Of a stretch of 64,000 bases of DNA, positions 30,383-40,083 are shown piece after piece (the first letter of the stretch is position 1; each line of letters opens with the position of its first letter). This DNA is from Methylobacterium brachythecii. Lineage in GTDB: Bacteria > Pseudomonadota > Alphaproteobacteria > Rhizobiales > Beijerinckiaceae. The translations under genes and the position numbers were made by a program. The stretch is from contig NZ_JACIDN010000002.1 of assembly GCF_014196345.1 (NCBI RefSeq), positions 682,001 to 746,000 on the forward strand. The letters are read 5' to 3'. Under the pieces are notes generated by a model. That model worked only from the letters and a program-made list of their open reading frames with translations, searched no databases and was not told where the DNA came from.

Positions 30383-30799
30383 TCAGGCGCTGGTGCCCGG
30401 CGCCTTCTTCAAGTGGCAGCCGGTGATGCGCCACTGGCCGTCGGACTGCTTCTGAAGCAGGTAGAGGGCCATCCAGTCCACGCCCTCGTCGTCCTGCAGC
30501 ATCACGGCCTGTGCGAGCTGGTCGCCCTCGGCGTCTTCGGTCTTGTCGAAGCTGTAGCTGCGCGAGTGCAGAACCGGCTTGTAGCCCTGCTCGACCATCG
30601 CGAGGAAGGTCTCGGGCGAGGAGAACATGCTCTGAATCTGCGGGGCCGCCTGGGCGTAGGCGGTGGCCGGATCGTTTTTCTTGAAGGCCTCGAGCTGCCG
30701 CTCGATCGTGGCGCGCGCCGCGCTCCGGTCCCCGTCGTCGACCGCCCAGGCGGCCGTACCCACCATCACCAGTAAGAGACCACCAACGAGACCGCGCAT
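30383..30799 (-). CDS. DUF4864 exported protein
   Basis: 138 residues. Signal peptide (LVGGLLLVMVGTAAWA) then an NTF2-like cone: RATIERQLEAFKKNDPATAYAQAAP, FLAMVEQGYKPVLHSRSYSF, and WRITGCHLKKAPG at the end. This is the DUF4864 pattern. Periplasmic, function unknown. It lies between surf1 and thrC on the same strand, but is separated from surf1 by 139 bases. Confidence 0.8.
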   Translation of the reverse strand: MRGLVGGLLLVMVGTAAWAVDDGDRSAARATIERQLEAFKKNDPATAYAQAAPQIQSMFSSPETFLAMVEQGYKPVLHSRSYSFDKTEDAEGDQLAQAVMLQDDEGVDWMALYLLQKQSDGQWRITGCHLKKAPGTSA

Positions 30800-30938
30800 C
30801 GTCGCTACCCTCCAAGGCCAGCCGATATCAAAGTACCGCGCCGCCTAAGAAGGACAAGCAGAGGTCGTGCCGAACGGTTGCAGTCTCAGCCCGTCATTCC
30901 GGCGCCGCGAAGCAGAAGCCGGACCGACGCTGCGTCAG

Positions 30939-31694
30939 TTATTCCGCCGGCTCTTGCAGCCGCCGCCACGCAAACACCGAAAACACGCCCACGAGGCATG
31001 CGGCGATGCCGAACCAGGTGAAGGCGTATTGCAGGTGGTTGTTCGGCAGGTCGACGCGCAGCTGGCCGCCGCGCGGCCAGCCGCCGGGATTGTCCGTGGC
31101 GTCGGCCTCGATCAGGTAGGGCGGCACGTCGGCGAGCCCCTTCGCGGCGGCGATGCCGGCAATGTCGCGGTTGAACCACTCGCCGCGGGCCGGATCGGGG
31201 GCCGGCACGAACATCGTGCGCGGCTCGGAAGCCCGCAGGATACCGATGACGGTGGTCTCGCCGGCGACTTGGCCCGCCTGACGGTCGGCGGGTTGCTTGA
31301 GTTCGGTCGGGATGAAGCCGCGGTTGACCAGGAGCGTCGGGCCGTCGGCGCGTGCGAGCGGCGTGATCACGTAGAAGCCCTGGAGCGCGCGTCCTGGCGT
31401 ATCGCCGGGCGCCAGTCCGTGGACCAGGGTCTCCTTGTCGTTCTGGAAAGTGCCTGTGACGCGGACGCGGCGAAACTCGTCGACCTTCGGATCCCAGGCG
31501 GGGGAGGGCAGCGCGCCGGGCGGCTCCTCGTGCGAGCGCTCGATGATCCGGGCGATGAGCGCTTCCTTCTCGCCCTTGCGCTCGATCTGCCAGACGCCCA
31601 GCCCGAGCAGGATGACGAGGCAGACGAGCGAGGCGAGGCCCGGAGCGATCAATCCGCGCCAGCGGCGATCCGGTGGTGTAGCCGAGGCGCTCAC
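30939..31694 (-). CDS. SURF1-type cytochrome oxidase assembly protein
   Basis: 251 residues. SURF1 assists heme a insertion into subunit I of aa3-type oxidase at the inner membrane. Two membrane segments, one near residues 15-35 (PGLASLVCLVILLGLGVWQ) and one near the C-terminus (YAFTWFGIAACLVGVF), flank a periplasmic domain with NRGFIPTELK and the HLQYAFTWFGIA motif, both family hallmarks. GTG start overlapping the DUF983 stop by four bases. Its place after ctaE fits its role. Confidence 0.92.
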   Translation of the reverse strand: MSASATPPDRRWRGLIAPGLASLVCLVILLGLGVWQIERKGEKEALIARIIERSHEEPPGALPSPAWDPKVDEFRRVRVTGTFQNDKETLVHGLAPGDTPGRALQGFYVITPLARADGPTLLVNRGFIPTELKQPADRQAGQVAGETTVIGILRASEPRTMFVPAPDPARGEWFNRDIAGIAAAKGLADVPPYLIEADATDNPGGWPRGGQLRVDLPNNHLQYAFTWFGIAACLVGVFSVFAWRRLQEPAE

Positions 31695-32062
31695 GAGCGG
31701 AAACGTCCCTGTTCGGCCTTGTTGTGGTACTGGAGGGCTGCGAGCAGGCCCTTGAGCGGGCGCACCAGAGCGAGGCTCAAACCGATCGAGAGCGAGCCCG
31801 CGACCAGCGCGTGCACCCAGATCGGCGGCTCGAAGGTGATTTCGATCCAGAGCGCGAGGCCGACCACCACGACGCCGACGATCGACATCACGAAAAAGGC
31901 CGGCCCGTCCGCCGAGTCGAAGGCGGAAAAATCCTGGCCGCAGACCTCGCAGCTCGGCCGGAAGCTCAGGAAGCCGTTGAACATGTGACCCTCGCCGCAG
32001 CGGGGGCAGCGGCCTCTGAGGCCTGTCGGGATCGGCGGCGGAGCGTTGCTCGGTACGGGCAC
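31691..32062 (-). CDS. DUF983 family protein
   Basis: 123 residues. N-terminal zinc-ribbon-like CPRCGEGHMF and CEVCGQDFS motifs, then the DGPAFFVM segment and two membrane helices (IVGVVVVGLALWIEI and LVAGSLSIGLSLAL). DUF983 proteins co-occur with cytochrome oxidase genes in alphaproteobacteria, suggesting an assembly role, but this is not established. Overlaps surf1; separated from ctaE by a terminator. Confidence 0.88.
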   Translation of the reverse strand: MPVPSNAPPPIPTGLRGRCPRCGEGHMFNGFLSFRPSCEVCGQDFSAFDSADGPAFFVMSIVGVVVVGLALWIEITFEPPIWVHALVAGSLSIGLSLALVRPLKGLLAALQYHNKAEQGRFRS

Positions 32063-32119
32063 TGAGGGGACCTTCTTCGGCTCGCCCCTGATATGGGCAA
32101 CGTCCCGCCTTCGGGCATG

Positions 32120-32143
32120 AAAAAGGGCGGCTCGCGCCGCCCT
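32120..32143 (-). terminator. Rho-independent terminator after ctaE
   Basis: On the minus strand the sequence reads AGGGCGGC, a CGAG loop, then GCCGCCCT followed by a run of T residues. This textbook GC stem with a U tract lies 47 bases after the ctaE stop and separates the oxidase genes from the DUF983-surf1 pair. Confidence 0.9.
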
Positions 32144-32189
32144 TCAGGGTTGCCCACCGCGCAAGACGGGGACGGGTTTGCGCGAGGCT

Positions 32190-33053
32190 TCAGCCGTGAG
32201 CGGCAGCGTGGCCGAAGCCCGAGCCCCAGACGTAGATGGCGGCGAACAGGAACAGCCACACCACGTCGACGAAGTGCCAGTACCAGGCGGCGAACTCGAA
32301 ACCGAGGTGCTGCTTGACTGTGAAGTCGCCGGCATAGGCACGCATCAGGCAGATCGCGAGGAAGATCGTGCCGATGATGACGTGGGCGCCGTGGAAGCCC
32401 GTCGCCATGAAGAAGGTCGACGAGTAGATCGAGCCCGAGAAGCCGAAATGCGCGTGGCTGTACTCGTAGGCCTGGCACATCGTGAACAGGACGCCGAGGA
32501 CGATGGTCAGCCAGAGGCCGTATTTCAGGCCCTTGCGGTCGTCGTGCAGCAGGGCGTGGTGCGCCCAGGTGATCGTGGTGCCCGAGGTCAGCAGGATCAG
32601 GGTGTTCAGGAGCGGCAGGTGCCAGGGATCGAAGGCCTCGATGCCCTTCGGCGGCCAAGTGCCGCCGGTGAACTCGACGCGCTGGGCCTGGATCGGATCG
32701 GCCGTGTAGAGCGCAGCCTCGAAATAGGCCCAGAACCAGGCGACGAAGAACATCACCTCGGAGGCGATGAACATCATCATGCCGTAGCGGTGATGAAGCT
32801 GGACGACGCGGGTGTGGTCGCCGGTATTGGCCTCGTGGGCGACGTCCTTCCACCAGGAAAGCATGGTGTAGAGGATGCCGAGGAAGCCGGCGCCGAACAT
32901 GTACGGACCGACCGCGAGGCCGCCCAGCGTCAGGCTCTTCATCCAGAAGACCGCGCCGGTCGTGGTGATGAAGCCGGAGAAGGCGCCGATCAGAGGCCAC
33001 GGGCTCGGGTGGAGGATGTGGTAATCGTGGTTCTTGCCGTGCGCCTCGGCCAT
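32190..33053 (-). CDS. ctaE: Cytochrome c oxidase subunit III
   Basis: 287 residues from the ATG preceded by GAGGAGAG (seven-base spacing), giving the usual N-terminus [20 protein letters not shown] longer reading starting at 33137 lacks family similarity. Seven membrane segments; motifs [41 protein letters not shown] and the C-terminal [18 protein letters not shown] are those of aa3 subunit III, which stabilises proton delivery to subunit I. Ends the ctaC-ctaE transcription unit. Confidence 0.95.
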   Translation of the reverse strand: MAEAHGKNHDYHILHPSPWPLIGAFSGFITTTGAVFWMKSLTLGGLAVGPYMFGAGFLGILYTMLSWWKDVAHEANTGDHTRVVQLHHRYGMMMFIASEVMFFVAWFWAYFEAALYTADPIQAQRVEFTGGTWPPKGIEAFDPWHLPLLNTLILLTSGTTITWAHHALLHDDRKGLKYGLWLTIVLGVLFTMCQAYEYSHAHFGFSGSIYSSTFFMATGFHGAHVIIGTIFLAICLMRAYAGDFTVKQHLGFEFAAWYWHFVDVVWLFLFAAIYVWGSGFGHAAAHG

Positions 33054-33187
33054 CGAATAGCTCTCCTCACCCCTGGCCTTCGCCGCCGCCGGCTGGCCCC
33101 GTTTCACTTTGTCGACGATCGGCTTAGCACCGGCCATCGAGCCTGAAGCTCTATCGCGGGCGCGAGCCCGTTGTCACGCTTGCGCGC

Positions 33188-33799
33188 TCAGAAATTCGTC
33201 CGCGTTCCCGTACCGGTGGCCGTCCCCTCGGCGGCCGCCTGGGGCGAGCCGTTGCGCGAGACGAAGTAGGTATAGGACAGGGTCATCTCGGAGAGGTCGC
33301 CGATATCGGGATCCTTGCGCAGCCCCTGGTCGACGTAGAACACCAGCGGATAGTCCGCGCTCTCACCCGGCTGCAGGGTGTGCTCGGTGAAGCAGAAGCA
33401 CTCGACCTTCACGAAATAGCTGCCCATCAGGCCGGGCTGCACGTTGAAGGCCGCGATCCCCGTCGCAGGCTTGGAACCGGTATTCGTCACCTTGAAGAAC
33501 ACGGTCTTGGTCTCGCCCGGCACGGCGTCGACGCTCGTCACCTCAGGCTGGAAGCGCCAGGTCAGGTTCGGGGCGACGTTGGTGTCGAAACGGACGCGCA
33601 GCGGCTTGGATGCGGCATCGGCCGAGGCGGTCGGCGCGGCGCCGACGCGTGGCGTGCCGTCGAAGCCCGTCGCCTTGCAGAACAGGTTGTAGAGAGGCAC
33701 CGACGCGAAGGCGAGACCGGTCATCCCGGCGACCACGCCGGCGCAGGCGATCGCCGTCCAGCGAGTGCCCTTCTGCGAATTCCGGCCCGCCGCGCTCAC
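33188..33799 (-). CDS. ctaG: Cytochrome c oxidase assembly protein CtaG (Cox11)
   Basis: 203 residues from GTG 33799, which overlaps the stop of the small upstream gene. One N-terminal membrane anchor (ACAGVVAGMTGLAFASVPLYNLFC) followed by a periplasmic immunoglobulin-like domain. The copper-binding CFCFTEHTL motif is intact; PLYNLFCKATGFDGT and LTLSYTYF-type end are typical. Delivers copper to CuB of subunit I. A longer reading in the same frame is antisense-like noise. Confidence 0.94.
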   Translation of the reverse strand: MSAAGRNSQKGTRWTAIACAGVVAGMTGLAFASVPLYNLFCKATGFDGTPRVGAAPTASADAASKPLRVRFDTNVAPNLTWRFQPEVTSVDAVPGETKTVFFKVTNTGSKPATGIAAFNVQPGLMGSYFVKVECFCFTEHTLQPGESADYPLVFYVDQGLRKDPDIGDLSEMTLSYTYFVSRNGSPQAAAEGTATGTGTRTNF

Positions 33800-33969
33800 A
33801 GCGGGCGCTCCAGGATCTGGGGGCCGAGCTTGGCGATCGTCAGCACGAAGAACAGGATCACCAGGGCGCCGAGCGTCAGCGCGATGGCGATGGAGCGCTT
33901 GCGGCGCGCCTTCTCCTCCTCGGGGGTCAGCGCTCTGACCTGGAATTTCGGATCCATCATGGCGTGCAT
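33796..33969 (-). CDS. CoxF-like small membrane protein
   Basis: 57 residues, too short for many gene finders. A charged N-terminus (LTPEEEKARRKRS) is followed by one membrane helix (IALTLGALVILFFVLTIAKLG) and the tail PQILERPL. Small proteins with this build (CoxF) occupy the same place between ctaB and ctaG in many alphaproteobacteria. Starts overlap: its ATG overlaps the ctaB stop and its stop overlaps the ctaG start, so translation is coupled along three genes. Confidence 0.85.
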   Translation of the reverse strand: MHAMMDPKFQVRALTPEEEKARRKRSIAIALTLGALVILFFVLTIAKLGPQILERPL

Positions 33970-34940
33970 CAGGCGATGACGGCGCGGAACAGGCCGAAGC
34001 CGTGCTCCACCAGGAGCCCTGCGAAGAGCAGGAGCAAGTAGAGGATCGAGAAGCCGAACAGGCCCATGGCCGCGCGCCGCTCCGCCTCGCCCTCGCGCAG
34101 ACGAAAGACCTGGAGCGCCCCAGCGAGCATGCCGAGGCCGCCAAGCGCGGCGATCGCCGCGTAGAGCCAGCCGCCAAAGCCCATGGCGACCGGCACGAGG
34201 CCGAGCGGGGCGAGGAGCAGCGTGTACCAGACGATCTGGCGACGGGTGGAATCGGGTCCGGCCACGTTCGGCATCATCGGGATGCCGGCCTTGGCGTAAT
34301 CGCCGCTCTTTACGAGCGCCAGCGCCCAGAAATGGGGCGGCGTCCAGATGAAGATGATCAGGAACAGCACCACCGAGTCGAGGCCGACATGGCCCGTCAC
34401 CGCGGCCTGCCCGACGATGGGCGGCAGCGCACCGGCAGCACCGCCGATGACGATGTTCTGCGCGGTCGCCCGCTTCAGCCACATCGAATAGACGACGGCG
34501 TAGAAAACGATGGTGAAGGCCAGGAGCCCGGCGGCTAGCCAGTTCGAGGCGAGGCCGAGGATCAGCACCGAGCCGACCGAGAGCACCATGCCAAAGGCGA
34601 GCGCCTCGTTCGGGAGGATGCGACCGTCGGGGATCGGGCGCTTGGCGGTGCGCGTCATCAGCGCGTCGATGTCGGCGTCCCACCACATGTTGAGGCAGCC
34701 GGAGGCACCGGCGCCGACGGCGATCATCAGGAGCGCAATGCCGGCGATGATCGGGCTGACATGCGGGTGCGAGATCACCATGCCGACCAGCGCGGTGAAG
34801 ATCACCAGCACCATCACCCGCGGCTTCAGCAGGGCGAAGAAGTCCGAAACCTCGCCGCCGGCCGCGCTGGCGGTCGGGTTGAAGGCTTGCCCTTCGAAGG
34901 CTTGGGCCTCGCCGGAGAGGCTATTCGACAGGCTCGACAT
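33969..34940 (-). CDS. ctaB: Protoheme IX farnesyltransferase
   Basis: 323 residues starting at MSSLSNSL. Converts heme B to heme O, the first step to heme A of aa3 oxidase. Polyprenyltransferase with about nine membrane helices; Mg-prenyl-diphosphate motif NMWWDADID and second acidic/loop region [15 protein letters not shown], plus RPIPDGRI. A possible upstream start at 35048 lies beyond a hairpin and adds unconserved residues, so I reject it. No strong ribosome-binding site is visible at the chosen ATG. Confidence 0.95.
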   Translation of the reverse strand: MSSLSNSLSGEAQAFEGQAFNPTASAAGGEVSDFFALLKPRVMVLVIFTALVGMVISHPHVSPIIAGIALLMIAVGAGASGCLNMWWDADIDALMTRTAKRPIPDGRILPNEALAFGMVLSVGSVLILGLASNWLAAGLLAFTIVFYAVVYSMWLKRATAQNIVIGGAAGALPPIVGQAAVTGHVGLDSVVLFLIIFIWTPPHFWALALVKSGDYAKAGIPMMPNVAGPDSTRRQIVWYTLLLAPLGLVPVAMGFGGWLYAAIAALGGLGMLAGALQVFRLREGEAERRAAMGLFGFSILYLLLLFAGLLVEHGFGLFRAVIA

Positions 34941-35058
34941 GAAAACCGTGTTTCGGATCGCTTGAACCAAAGTCCTTTCAGGCTCGCGCGGCCCCTGGGG
35001 GCCGAACCGCCCTTTCCGGGAGGCCGTCGGCGCGAGGGCCTGGGGCATCCGGGAAAGA

Positions 35059-35084
35059 GCGAGGACCGCCGCAGCGGTCCTCGC
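35059..35084 (-). terminator. Perfect hairpin between ctaD and ctaB
   Basis: GCGAGGACCGC and GCGGTCCTCGC form an 11-bp stem with a four-base loop, starting 26 bases after the ctaD stop, then CTCTTTCCC on the minus strand. The T content after it is moderate, so it may be an attenuator or RNA-stabilising element that lowers ctaB-ctaG expression relative to ctaC-ctaD. Confidence 0.7.
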
Positions 35085-35109
35085 GATGTTCTGTCGTCGA
35101 GGGAGCGGC

Positions 35110-36735
35110 TTAGTGGGCCGGCTCGTCGACGATCTGCGGAAGCGTCTCGTACTGGTGGAAGGGCGGCGGCGACGACAGCGTCCATTCCAGCGTCGTGGCG
35201 CCCTCGCCCCACGGGTTGTCCGCGGCGCGCTTCGACGAACGGAAGGCGATGATCACGCCGATGATGAAGACCACCATGCCGAGCGCGAAGATGTGGCCGC
35301 CCCAGGTCGCAACCTTGTGCCAGGGCGCGAAGGCTTCCGGATAGTCGGCGTAGCGACGCGGCATGCCGGCGAGGCCGAGGAAGTGCATCGGGAAGAACAG
35401 GACGTTCGCGCCGATGAAGGCCAGCCAGAAGTGCAGCTTGCCGGCCCATTCCGGGATCACGCGGCCGGTCATCTTCGGGAACCAGTAGTAGATGCCGCAG
35501 AAGATGATGAACACCGCGCCGAGCGAGAGCACGTAGTGGAAGTGCGCGACCACGTAGTAGGTGTCGTGCAGGTACTTATCGACCGCCGAGTTCGCGAGCA
35601 CGACGCCGGTGACGCCGCCGACCGTGAACAGGAAGATGAAGCCCACCGCCCAGTGCATGGCGGCGGTGAAGCGGATCGAGCCGCCCCACATCGTCGCGAT
35701 CCAGGAGAAGATCTTCACGCCGGTCGGAACCGCGATCACCATGGTGGCGAACACGAAGTAGGACTGCGTCTGGAGCGACAGGCCGACCGTGTACATGTGG
35801 TGCGCCCACACGACGAAGCCGACGACGCCGATCGCGACCATAGCGTAGGCCATGGCGAGGTAGCCGAAGACGGGCTTCTTCGAGAAGGTCGCGATCACGT
35901 GCGAGACGATACCGAAGGCCGGCAGGATCATCACGTACACTTCGGGGTGGCCGAAGAACCAGAACAGGTGCTGGTAGAGGATCGGGTCACCACCGCCCTC
36001 GGGGGCGAAGAAGGTCGTGCCGAAGTTGCGGTCCGTCAGCAGCATGGTGATCGCGCCGGCGAGAACCGGGAGCGAGAGCAGCAGCAGGAAGGCGGTGACC
36101 AGCTCGGCCCAGGCGAAGAGCGGCATCTTGTGCAGCGTCATGCCCGGAGCGCGCATGTTCAGGATCGTGGTGATGAAGTTGATCGCGCCGAGGATCGAGC
36201 CGGCACCGGCGAGGTGCAGCGAGAAGATCGCGAAATCGACCGCAGGGCCCGGATGTCCCGAAGAGGAGAGCGGCGGATAGACCGTCCAGCCCGTGCCCGC
36301 GCCGGCCGCGCCCGGAGCGCCTTCGACGAAGAGCGAGCAGACCAGGCTGCAGAAGCCGGCGACGGTGAGCCAGAACGAGATGTTGTTCATGCGCGGGAAC
36401 GCCATGTCCGGCGCGCCGATCATCAGGGGCACGAACCAGTTGCCGAAGCCGCCGATCAGCGCCGGCATCACCATGAAGAACACCATGATCAGGCCGTGGC
36501 CCGTCACGAAGACGTTGTAGGTCTGCGGATTGGAGAAGTACTGCAGGCCGGGGGCCTCCATCTCCATACGGATGCCGAAGGAGAGAAACGCGCCCACACA
36601 GCCCGCGAAGAACGCGAACAGCAGGTAGAGCGTGCCGATGTCCTTATGGTTGGTCGACAGGAACCAACGGGCGAAGAAGGACGGCTTGTGATCGTCGTGG
36701 GCATCATGCCCGGCATGTGCTGCGGCGGTTGCCAT
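35110..36735 (-). CDS. ctaD: Cytochrome c oxidase subunit I
   Basis: 541 residues, twelve membrane helices. Catalytic subunit of aa3-type terminal oxidase with heme a, heme a3 and CuB. Heme/copper motifs visible: [40 protein letters not shown] (the His-Tyr CuB site), WAHHMYTVG, and [18 protein letters not shown] carrying the heme ligands. Complete length. Directly downstream of ctaC with 75 bases between. Confidence 0.98.
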   Translation of the reverse strand: MATAAAHAGHDAHDDHKPSFFARWFLSTNHKDIGTLYLLFAFFAGCVGAFLSFGIRMEMEAPGLQYFSNPQTYNVFVTGHGLIMVFFMVMPALIGGFGNWFVPLMIGAPDMAFPRMNNISFWLTVAGFCSLVCSLFVEGAPGAAGAGTGWTVYPPLSSSGHPGPAVDFAIFSLHLAGAGSILGAINFITTILNMRAPGMTLHKMPLFAWAELVTAFLLLLSLPVLAGAITMLLTDRNFGTTFFAPEGGGDPILYQHLFWFFGHPEVYVMILPAFGIVSHVIATFSKKPVFGYLAMAYAMVAIGVVGFVVWAHHMYTVGLSLQTQSYFVFATMVIAVPTGVKIFSWIATMWGGSIRFTAAMHWAVGFIFLFTVGGVTGVVLANSAVDKYLHDTYYVVAHFHYVLSLGAVFIIFCGIYYWFPKMTGRVIPEWAGKLHFWLAFIGANVLFFPMHFLGLAGMPRRYADYPEAFAPWHKVATWGGHIFALGMVVFIIGVIIAFRSSKRAADNPWGEGATTLEWTLSSPPPFHQYETLPQIVDEPAH

Positions 36736-36810
36736 CGGGTCTGACCTTAACTTCGAAATGTGATCAGGCGAGGGGGCCGGCGCGCAGTCGCGCCCGCCCC
36801 ACGAGCGTCC

Positions 36811-37647
36811 TTACTTGGCCGAAGCGAACTTCGAGCCGCCATCGGTCGCGGCGTACTTGGTCTTGGCTTCCTTGAGCCACGCTGCGTAAGCCTGATCGCT
36901 GACCACCTTCACGACGATCGGCATGTAGGCGTGGCGCATGCCGCAGAGCTCCGAGCACTGGCCGTGATAGGTGCCCTCGCGGTCGGCCTTGAACCAGGTC
37001 TCGTTCAGACGGCCCGGGATCGCGTCGATCTTGCCGCCGAAGGACGGCATCGCCCAGGAATGGATCACGTCGGTCGAGGTCACCTGGACCTTCACGACCT
37101 TGTTCACCGGAACGACCATCTCGTTGTCGGTCTGGAGGAGCTTGGGCTCCTTCTCCTCGTCGATGTTGGCATCGAAGGTGAAGCCGCCATCTTCGCCGAC
37201 CTTCGGGTACTCGTAGGTCCAGTACCAGGCATGGCCGGTGACCTTCACCGTCACGTCCGAGGCCGGCACGATGAGCTGCGTGCGCAGCATGCGGAAGGAC
37301 GGGATCGCCACGGCGACGAGGATGAGCACCGGGATGATGGTCCAGGCCACCTCGATCGCGGTGTTGTGCGTCGTGCGCGACGGCGTCGGGTTGGCCTTCT
37401 CGTTGAAGCGGTAGATGCAGTAGACGAGCAGGCCGAGCACGAAGAGCGAGATGATGAAGGCCAGGACGTGAAGCCAGCCTTCGAACGAGGCGAGCTGCGC
37501 CGCCTCTGCCGTCACCGGCGTCTGGCGATCCATCTGCCACGGCACGGGAATGCCGGGTTCCGCGAGAGCGGAGGTCGACGTGACGAGCAGGGCGCCGAGC
37601 GCGGCAATCCCCCATTTAGACCGGTGTTGCGCGTGCGCCGTCCGCAT
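36811..37647 (-). CDS. ctaC: Cytochrome c oxidase subunit II
   Basis: 278 residues. Signal peptide ending near STSALAEPG, two membrane helices, and the periplasmic cupredoxin domain. The CuA site CSELCGMRHAYM contains both Cys, Glu, His and Met ligands, with the upstream His in DVIHSWAMPSFG. Electron entry from cytochrome c. Start ATG preceded by GAGAGAG. First gene of the minus-strand oxidase unit. Confidence 0.97.
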   Translation of the reverse strand: MRTAHAQHRSKWGIAALGALLVTSTSALAEPGIPVPWQMDRQTPVTAEAAQLASFEGWLHVLAFIISLFVLGLLVYCIYRFNEKANPTPSRTTHNTAIEVAWTIIPVLILVAVAIPSFRMLRTQLIVPASDVTVKVTGHAWYWTYEYPKVGEDGGFTFDANIDEEKEPKLLQTDNEMVVPVNKVVKVQVTSTDVIHSWAMPSFGGKIDAIPGRLNETWFKADREGTYHGQCSELCGMRHAYMPIVVKVVSDQAYAAWLKEAKTKYAATDGGSKFASAK

Positions 37648-37929
37648 GTGCTCTCTCGTGGCTCCCCGTTATTATCTTGATTTCGCGACGGCCCATTCGC
37701 AGATAGCGATTGTGCATTGCGAGGTCCTGATCGCGCGGGGACGGCCCAAGACGAGGCTATCAACGCGAGACTGTTGGACCGCGACGTAGAACCATACTGA
37801 TCTCAAACACGCAACCGCCAAGAGCGTCGCACGGCCAAGTTCCGCGCATGACTTAAGGCGAATGCGTCGGGCCTCTCAACATTCGTTAGTGAGCTGTTGA
37901 GAAATGCCCCGGGATGCGAGCCTGACGCC
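37648..37929. promoter_or_regulatory. Divergent promoter region ctaC / fdhD
   Basis: About 280 bases between two divergently transcribed genes, somewhat AT-richer than the coding flanks (TTATTATCTTGATTTCG near 37670). It must hold the promoter of the oxidase operon and of fdhD. I did not see a convincing palindromic operator. Confidence 0.45.
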
Positions 37930-38793
37930 ATGGCATCGACCGAGCTGGCCGCCCCCGATTCCGAAAAACGCTGCGAAACGGCGCAGGCAGCGACGAGCGT
38001 GCGCGTTTCGACTCTCGTTGTTGCCTACGACGATCCCGTGCCGCGCGAGGACAGCCGGCCGCTCGCCGTCGAGATGCCGGTCAACGTCGTCTACGGCAGC
38101 GTCCCCTATGCGGTGATGATGACGAGCCCGGCGGATCTCGAGGATTTCGCCTACGGATTCAGCCTGACCGAGGGCATCGTCGAGACGGCGGAAGAGATAC
38201 GCTCGGCCCAGGTCGAGCCGGGTGATGGCGGCCTGCGGCTCCTCGTCGACCTCGCGCCGGGGCGCCTGCGCGAGCACCTTGCCCGCAAGCGTGCGATCAG
38301 CGGCCGGACCGGCTGCGGCGTCTGCGGAATCGACGACCTCGCCTCGCTTCCCCTCGCCTCACCGCGCAGCGGCAAGGGCCCCGACATCGCGGTCTCGGCC
38401 ATCAAGACAGCGCTCGATGGGCTTCATGAAAAACAGAGTCTCAATCGTGAGACTCGCGCGGTTCACGCTGCGGCCTGGGCCCGGCTCGACGGAACGGTGG
38501 TGGCCGTGCGCGAGGATGTCGGCCGCCACAACGCCCTCGACAAGCTGATCGGTGCGCTGATGCGGGCGGGCGAGGACCCGGACCGAGGCTTCCTGATCAT
38601 CACGAGCCGCTGCTCGTTCGAGATGGCCGAGAAGGCGGCGACCTTCGGCGCCTCGGTGATCGTCGCGATTTCAGCGCCGACCTCGCTGGCGATCGAGCGC
38701 GCGAGGCAGCACGACCTGACGCTCTGCGCCATCGCGCGCTCCGACACGCTGACGGTGTTTTCCGGCCGCGAGCGGCTGCTGCCCGGCGCGTAG
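37930..38793 (+). CDS. fdhD: Formate dehydrogenase accessory sulfurtransferase FdhD
   Basis: 287 residues from the ATG that begins MASTELAAP; a TTG 33 bases upstream is less likely. FdhD passes sulfur from a cysteine desulfurase to the bis-MGD cofactor of formate dehydrogenases. The active cysteines C129 and C132 are in RTGCGVCGI; DVGRHNALDKLIG and SRCSFEMAEKAATFG are the nucleotide/cofactor-binding blocks. No fdh structural genes are adjacent, but formate is the end product of the oxalate pathway encoded about 12 kb downstream. Confidence 0.95.
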   Translation: MASTELAAPDSEKRCETAQAATSVRVSTLVVAYDDPVPREDSRPLAVEMPVNVVYGSVPYAVMMTSPADLEDFAYGFSLTEGIVETAEEIRSAQVEPGDGGLRLLVDLAPGRLREHLARKRAISGRTGCGVCGIDDLASLPLASPRSGKGPDIAVSAIKTALDGLHEKQSLNRETRAVHAAAWARLDGTVVAVREDVGRHNALDKLIGALMRAGEDPDRGFLIITSRCSFEMAEKAATFGASVIVAISAPTSLAIERARQHDLTLCAIARSDTLTVFSGRERLLPGA

Positions 38794-38813
38794 GCTGACG
38801 TATCCCGCGCCGT

Positions 38814-38849
38814 CATTCCGGAGCTCGCCATGAACGAGAATCCGGAATG
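38814..38849. terminator. Inverted repeat after fdhD
   Basis: CATTCCGGA at 38814-38822 pairs with TCCGGAATG at 38841-38849 around an 18-base loop. It lies between converging stop codons. There is no T tract, so termination is plausible but unproven. Confidence 0.5.
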
Positions 38850-38910
38850 TCAGTTATCGAATTGAAGACGTCCGGCGTGGACTATACCGAGCCGGATCCA
38901 TCGGGAGCGA

Positions 38911-40083
38911 TCAGTTGGCTGCCGGCGATACCGCGTCGTTGCTCGGAGCACCCGGCGCCGTCGACGTTCCGCCGATGATGCGGACCTTGCGCTTGGCATC
39001 GCCGCTCGGCGGATCCTGCCACTTCTGATTCGCGGCTTCCTTGGACTCCGGTTTCGGGGCCTCGGCCGGCTTCTCGGCCACCGGCTTGTCGACGGCCTGC
39101 GGAGCTGCGGGCGCCTCGGCAGGCTTTTCGGCCGCTTTGGCCGGAGCCTCGGCCGGCTTCTCCGTGGCCTGCGGCGCTGCCGGCTTGTCCGCGGGAGCAG
39201 GCTCGGCCGGCTTCTCGGCGGCCTTCTCCTCATTTACGGGCAGCTTGGCGGCCGGCAGAAGCGGAGCGGTCTCGGCCTTCGGCAGCTCGGCCGGCGCCTT
39301 GACGGCGTCCGGAGCCTTCACGACGTCCGGCACCTTCGCCGGCTCGGGTGTCGCGCCGGCGTTCGGAGCGGCCTGCTCGACGGGCGCCACCGTCGGAACC
39401 GGGGCCTCCGGCGCGACGCGCGGCGCGGCGGGCTTCGATGGCGGGGTGAGCTTGGCGGTCTTGCGCTGCTGGGCCTTGTCGGCCTTTCGCGCATCCGGCT
39501 TGGCGCCGGAGCGCGCGTCGGGGTTCACGCCGTAGGTATTGGGATCGGTGGCGCCAGGACGCGAGGCGATCGTCGGAGCGCGCTCGCTTTCGCTGTGCAG
39601 CGAAGGCCGCGGCAGCGGAATGTCGCCCGGCGGCAGCAAGGCTTCCTGGTCGCGGCCGCGACGCATGGCGGGCTCGTCGTTGGTCCAGCCGTAGCCGGGC
39701 GCGGCCCGGGCGACGCGGTTCGGCGGCGCATCGATGCGCTGGCGCCCGAAGATGGAGCCGTCGCCGGCATCGACATAAAGGCGGACGCGGTGGCCGGCGG
39801 GGTTGGTGGCCTCGACGACGTAGGCGCGACCGTCGAAGCGCGGACGGCTGATCTCGCTGAAGCCGCGATCCTGCAGCCGGTAGACGACGGCGCGTGGCGG
39901 CATCGGCGCCATGTCGTCCTCGTCGATCGGCCCGCGATAGGTTCCGACATAGCCGTAGAATTGTGCGGACGCCTCGCTCGCGGCGACGAGCGACAGGGCG
40001 GCTGCCCCGAGCAACATCGCGCGAAGAGCGCGGCTGCGGTGGGAAACGGCGCGGGATGACCGCGTACGGCGCATGGATGCCAT
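38911..40083 (-). CDS. Exported Pro/Ala/Lys-rich protein
   Basis: 390 residues from ATG 40083. Basic N-terminus and signal peptide end near ASEASAQF. Residues about 50-115 form a small folded region (RAVVYRLQDRGFSEIS, YVVEATNPAGHRVRLYVDAGDG) reminiscent of PepSY-like units. The remainder is low complexity, with repeated EKPAEAP / KPAAPQ units and dense Pro, Ala, Lys and Glu, ending RKVRIIGGTST. The low-complexity part could span the periplasm or bind peptidoglycan, as in TonB. Function unknown. Confidence 0.7.
   Translation of the reverse strand: MASMRRTRSSRAVSHRSRALRAMLLGAAALSLVAASEASAQFYGYVGTYRGPIDEDDMAPMPPRAVVYRLQDRGFSEISRPRFDGRAYVVEATNPAGHRVRLYVDAGDGSIFGRQRIDAPPNRVARAAPGYGWTNDEPAMRRGRDQEALLPPGDIPLPRPSLHSESERAPTIASRPGATDPNTYGVNPDARSGAKPDARKADKAQQRKTAKLTPPSKPAAPRVAPEAPVPTVAPVEQAAPNAGATPEPAKVPDVVKAPDAVKAPAELPKAETAPLLPAAKLPVNEEKAAEKPAEPAPADKPAAPQATEKPAEAPAKAAEKPAEAPAAPQAVDKPVAEKPAEAPKPESKEAANQKWQDPPSGDAKRKVRIIGGTSTAPGAPSNDAVSPAAN

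Noticed and set aside
33796..34686. 296-codon minus-strand frame overlapping ctaB
   Set aside because: Only its last 57 codons (the CoxF-like gene) resemble a real protein; the rest lies within ctaB in another frame.
35086..36744. 552-codon plus-strand frame opposite ctaD
   Set aside because: Antisense to a highly conserved subunit I gene; composition dominated by Arg, Glu and His with no motif.
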